From positions 39,762,701 through 39,826,700 of the forward strand of contig NC_074717.1 of assembly GCF_947242115.1 (NCBI RefSeq): DNA of 64,000 nt, in the 5' to 3' direction. Shown here piece after piece: positions 60,591 through 64,000 of this stretch. A program made the position numbers and the translations under genes. Under the pieces are notes generated by a model. It ran no database searches. It saw nothing but the letters and a program-made list of their open reading frames with translations, and was not told where the DNA came from. This stretch comes from Biomphalaria glabrata (Eukaryota; Mollusca; Gastropoda; Planorbidae). The stretch's first letter is position 1; the number at the start of each line of letters is the position of its first letter.

Positions 60591-62945
60591 AAGATAAAAA
60601 CTTCAAAAGAAATCTGTGTTCAGTTGTGCAATGTAGAGTCTACATATTACTGTTATTGACAACTCATGTTTATGGTGACAGAAGAAGTTAATACATTAAT
60701 ACTATAAGATCTATTAATCTGAGACAAAGTTAGATACACTTACTGACATTAATCCTACAAGATCTAGTAATCTTAGACGAAGTAAGATGCAAACACTCAT
60801 TCAGAACTAAATCATAACATCACTATATACGAAATCGTATGGGTTCCAAATTGTAATCTAGTATAAACTATGTTTTTTTTTTGTAAGAAGACCTTTTCAA
60901 TTATAAAACTAACGACCTAGTAAACCAAGAGATTTATTCTTTACATTTGCCATTTTTATTTATTGCTGTCACAGAGTGGGAATGATGCTTCGCCCTCTCC
61001 TCGATACGCCTCTGCTTTCACCGATATTTATTTGTGAGTACTCTAGCAGAAGAAAATCTTGTATTGTATCGATCAGTTCCCCTCTCACTACATATGTCCG
61101 ACTTCTCATGGCTTCCTACCAGTGGGTAAATGTCACCGACTACAGACACTGCTCCCCCCCCCCCACAACGACCCATTTATGAGACTCCCTAAGTTTGCCA
61201 TAATTATATTCTAGCTATCAACTTGTTCGTTTTTAATCAAAAGAAAGTGTTTGTGTGTGTATGTGTGTATGTTTAGGGGGGAACAGTAACTGGAAAATAT
61301 TTTTATTGGCTCATTTTACTATCAGATTGGATTCTCTTTGAAATATGCATTGCTACAGAGGAGTAGGGCGGAACATTGGCTCTACCCTCCTCTAAAAAAA
61401 AAACAACGCCCCTGATACGTTTATATTAGCGTTGTTATGTAAGGAGTAAAAGCAATAGGCTGAAGTGAAGTCACTCCACCCCCTCCACCAACACACCCAC
61501 GCTTACACACACAGACACACACAATGACTGCGACAAATTGGTTAAGCCTGTTTCCTTTGCAGCCTTAGGAACCTTTACAGTGGCCCACAAATTGGCTGTC
61601 TATTTGATTTAGCTCTGAACAGTTCCACAATCAAGAAAAGGAACATAGAACACAACGGTGTGGGCCTTTTTTTTTTTTATGTCTGTTCAATATCAGTTGT
61701 AGATCTAGTTGGGGCATATAATTGGCACGTTAGAAGGTTAGTGATGTGTGGTGTGCATATTTCTTATATGCGTAATACATGTAACCTGTTTTGAAATGCA
61801 CACTTTATCATTAAAAGTTTTCATTATAAATGGCAAATAGCAGCGTAAACTTGCAAATAATGCAATCGAGAGGGGGGGGGGTCTAGATGAGAGATGCGCA
61901 TCCATTCGTATTTACCCTTATGATATGTAGTATGTAGTTTGATAATGCATTGAAAACTGAACGCATTCTTGAGTGGGTTTACATCACCTGTTGTATTTGT
62001 ATGTCTAGATTGTCCGGAAGTCCATGTGTAATCCCAATGCTTACATGGATAACCTTAAATAAAACTAATCTGATCCAAGTATGTTCGCTCGAACATTACG
62101 AGATAGTGACCATATACCCTGTGTTGAATGTTAGTGACCTTAGTGCGTATAAAGTGACTGAAGCTCATCAGAAGCTCGGTATACGCATAAATACTATTAC
62201 ATTCATACGAAAAAATGTGTGAAACTAATTTAGAACACTGTAAAGCCTGTTAAAGGCCTTATAAAAATGGTAATATAAGGTCGATTGGAGATGCTGCGTG
62301 GGCCCTTCCGTAAGACGATATTATACACATCTTTTTGTGTATTACTTATCTAGCAGCTATTCCAAGAGGTCCTTTGACTTTGGTCCATCGACCCATTTAG
62401 GTGCCGGGCCACCAGATATTTTTCTAAATACCCAGTCCACTCCCCAATGCAAAATAAATAAATAGTTAATTAATGTTATATTGTACTATTGTGTTGCAAC
62501 CTAAATAATTTGTAAACAGGCAATCAATTGATTCTGTAACATCATTGGAACTAGAGACATTACTTTGTTTTTGTGGAATTTTTACATTTTCAACCTAGAA
62601 ATTACTTGATCTCTTAGACAAAAACATCCACAGACCTTACTACGAAATAAAGCGGTCACGTGGTCTACGTTAGCCTAAACAAAACTGTCAAACAGGGACA
62701 CTATCGATACTCGTAGTCAGTGATCAATCTCAGGCCATTACAGAATCGAAATCTGACTTATTCATTAGCATCGGAATTCGATTCCATTTTCAAGGCCAAT
62801 TTCACACCCAGTTTGAGTTACAATCGAACTACTTCCGTGAGCATTTCTTTTGGGTCTTAATCGAATATGTCAGAGTTAACCTTTTGACCCCCGGCCATTT
62901 GCATTTTGAAGCTGTTAAGTTTAAACTGTCTTCCTCATTTTTCTT
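60591..62945. other. No gene identified
   Basis: Contains a GT-rich run near 61251 and a CA run near 61503. An open frame of about 90 codons at 61950-62222 has no recognisable features. The missing upstream exon of the lectin gene might lie here or beyond the window, but no signal-peptide exon with a phase-1 donor was evident. Confidence 0.45.
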
Positions 62946-63432
62946 AGATAAAGTCTGTAGGGGCTCATTAACAAAGTCTGTAGGGGTTCATTAAAAACGT
63001 CTGTGGGGGCTCGCTAACAAAGTCTGTAGGGGCTCGCTAACAAAGTCTGTTGGGGGCCTGGGGCTCACTAACAAAGTCTGTAGGGGCTCATTAACAAAGT
63101 CTGTAGGGGCTCACTAACAAATTATGTTGGGGCTCGCTAACAAAGTCTGTAGGGGCTCGCTAACAAAGTCTGTAGGGGCTCGCTAATAAAGTCTGTAGGG
63201 GCTCATTAACAAATTCTGTAGGATCTCGCTAACAAATTCTGTAGGGGCTCATTAGGGGCTCGCTAACAAAGTCTGTAGGGGCTCATTAATAAAGTCTGTA
63301 GGGGCTCGCTAACAAAGTCTGTAGGGGCTCGATAACAAAGTCTTTAGGGGCTCGCTAACAAAGTCTGTAGGGGCTCGCTAACAAAGTCTGTAGGGGCTCG
63401 CTAACAAAGTCTGTAGGGGCTCGCTAACAAAG
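62946..63432. repeat. 23-bp minisatellite, about 20 units
   Basis: Units reading GCTAACAAAGTCTGTAGGGG plus CTC, with ATTAAC variants more common toward the left. Confidence 0.95.
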
Positions 63433-63855
63433 TATTTTTTTAACAAGTCAATGGCAAGCTTAAATGAGGACGGCATAAGCAAAGGCTCCACCCCAAAACG
63501 CTTTAAGGTTTGAAAAATGTAAATAAGAAGCTAAGATTACATTGTCATGGGGGAAAACTTCTAGCACCAATAAAATTCTGAAGAAAATGGAAAACTCTTT
63601 TCTGAGACTGTGGCACATATATTTGAGACACAAAGAATAGCTGTCGTCGAAAAAAATGTGCGGTGCCCAATTCGAGCGGTCCAATCTGCCTAAAGCCGGC
63701 TCTGCTGTTGCCAACTACATTAAAAACTCTCCCTCTGTTATTGTTAGTTGACCATTTGAAGTCATAAGTTGAGAGAGACTTAATGATCCATATTTGAAAT
63801 TAATTTGTGCTACAAATAGAAGCGTTTAGAAAATAATTCAATCTGCAGAGTGCAA
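63433..63855. other. No gene identified
   Basis: A minus-strand open frame at 63714-63460 has no recognised domain and no bracketing splice sites. Confidence 0.4.
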
Positions 63856-63857
63856 AA

Positions 63858-64000
63858 AGTTCCTCCCTTTCAGACCTTGCGATCTGTAGGGCAGATGATG
63901 TAAAGGTCATCTGTTTCTGTGGCCCACGGTTAACGAGGGTGTCATATGGCCAGCACAACGACCAACCACCTTTTACTTTCCACAACTAATATCAGGTACC
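63858..64000 (-). mobile_element. SINE-A, cut by the window end
   Basis: Reverse SINE-A from its CCCTTTCAGACCTTGCGATC edge through GGCCAGCACAACGACCAACC. The tRNA head would lie beyond 64000. Confidence 0.7.

Noticed and set aside
63460-63714. 84-codon minus-strand frame as a candidate 5' exon of the lectin gene
   Set aside because: No signal peptide, no phase-1 donor at its end, and no sequence likeness to lectin N-termini.

Overview
The window looks like a piece of an AT-rich mollusc genome, most likely a freshwater gastropod of the planorbid type. The grounds are intron-containing genes with consensus GT-AG splice sites, several tRNA-headed SINE families of the kind common in snails, CR1/Jockey-like and other LINE tails, hAT-type elements with 8-bp target duplications, and many minisatellites. 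No prokaryotic features are present. The organism is inferred from repeat style and general knowledge, not from a database match.

Region 1 (about 1-40,100) is a segmental array. A segment carrying one small three-exon gene on the minus strand occurs three times in direct orientation: copy 1 (gene 2980-6762), copy 2 (12894-16528) and copy 3 (27239-30182). The splice phases join into a 238-residue protein that I do not recognise. Differences between copies are mostly silent, which supports real coding and past purifying selection. Each gene has a TATA box about 40 bp before the ATG and an AATAAA signal about 230 bp after the stop. Copy 1 has lost the GT of its second donor. Copies 2 and 3 share a further ~7 kb of downstream sequence that copy 1 lacks. 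The first 935 bases are an inverted match to the left edge of copy 2, so an inverted copy may lie outside the window.

Comparing copies gives natural empty sites. A 390-bp hAT MITE, a 110-bp LINE tail, a 169-bp palindromic MITE and a TIR element are found only in copy 3. A 1.28-kb hAT element is found only in copy 2. A 36-bp minisatellite upstream of the gene is expanded to about 19 units in copy 1 and has 1 or 2 units in the other copies.

Region 2 (about 40,100-46,440) is mostly non-coding, with SINEs, a small TIR element and a LINE-derived zinc-finger fragment.

Region 3 (46,443-60,118, minus strand) holds the last two visible coding exons of a C-type lectin-domain gene, with matching intron phases and a 13.2-kb intron. 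That intron carries at least six tandem arrays, including a 1.7-kb satellite of 65-bp and 45-bp units, and several hAT elements, one with a decayed transposase.

Region 4 (60,119-64,000) contains a LINE fragment, a 23-bp minisatellite and a SINE cut by the window end. The upstream exons of the lectin gene are not identified.
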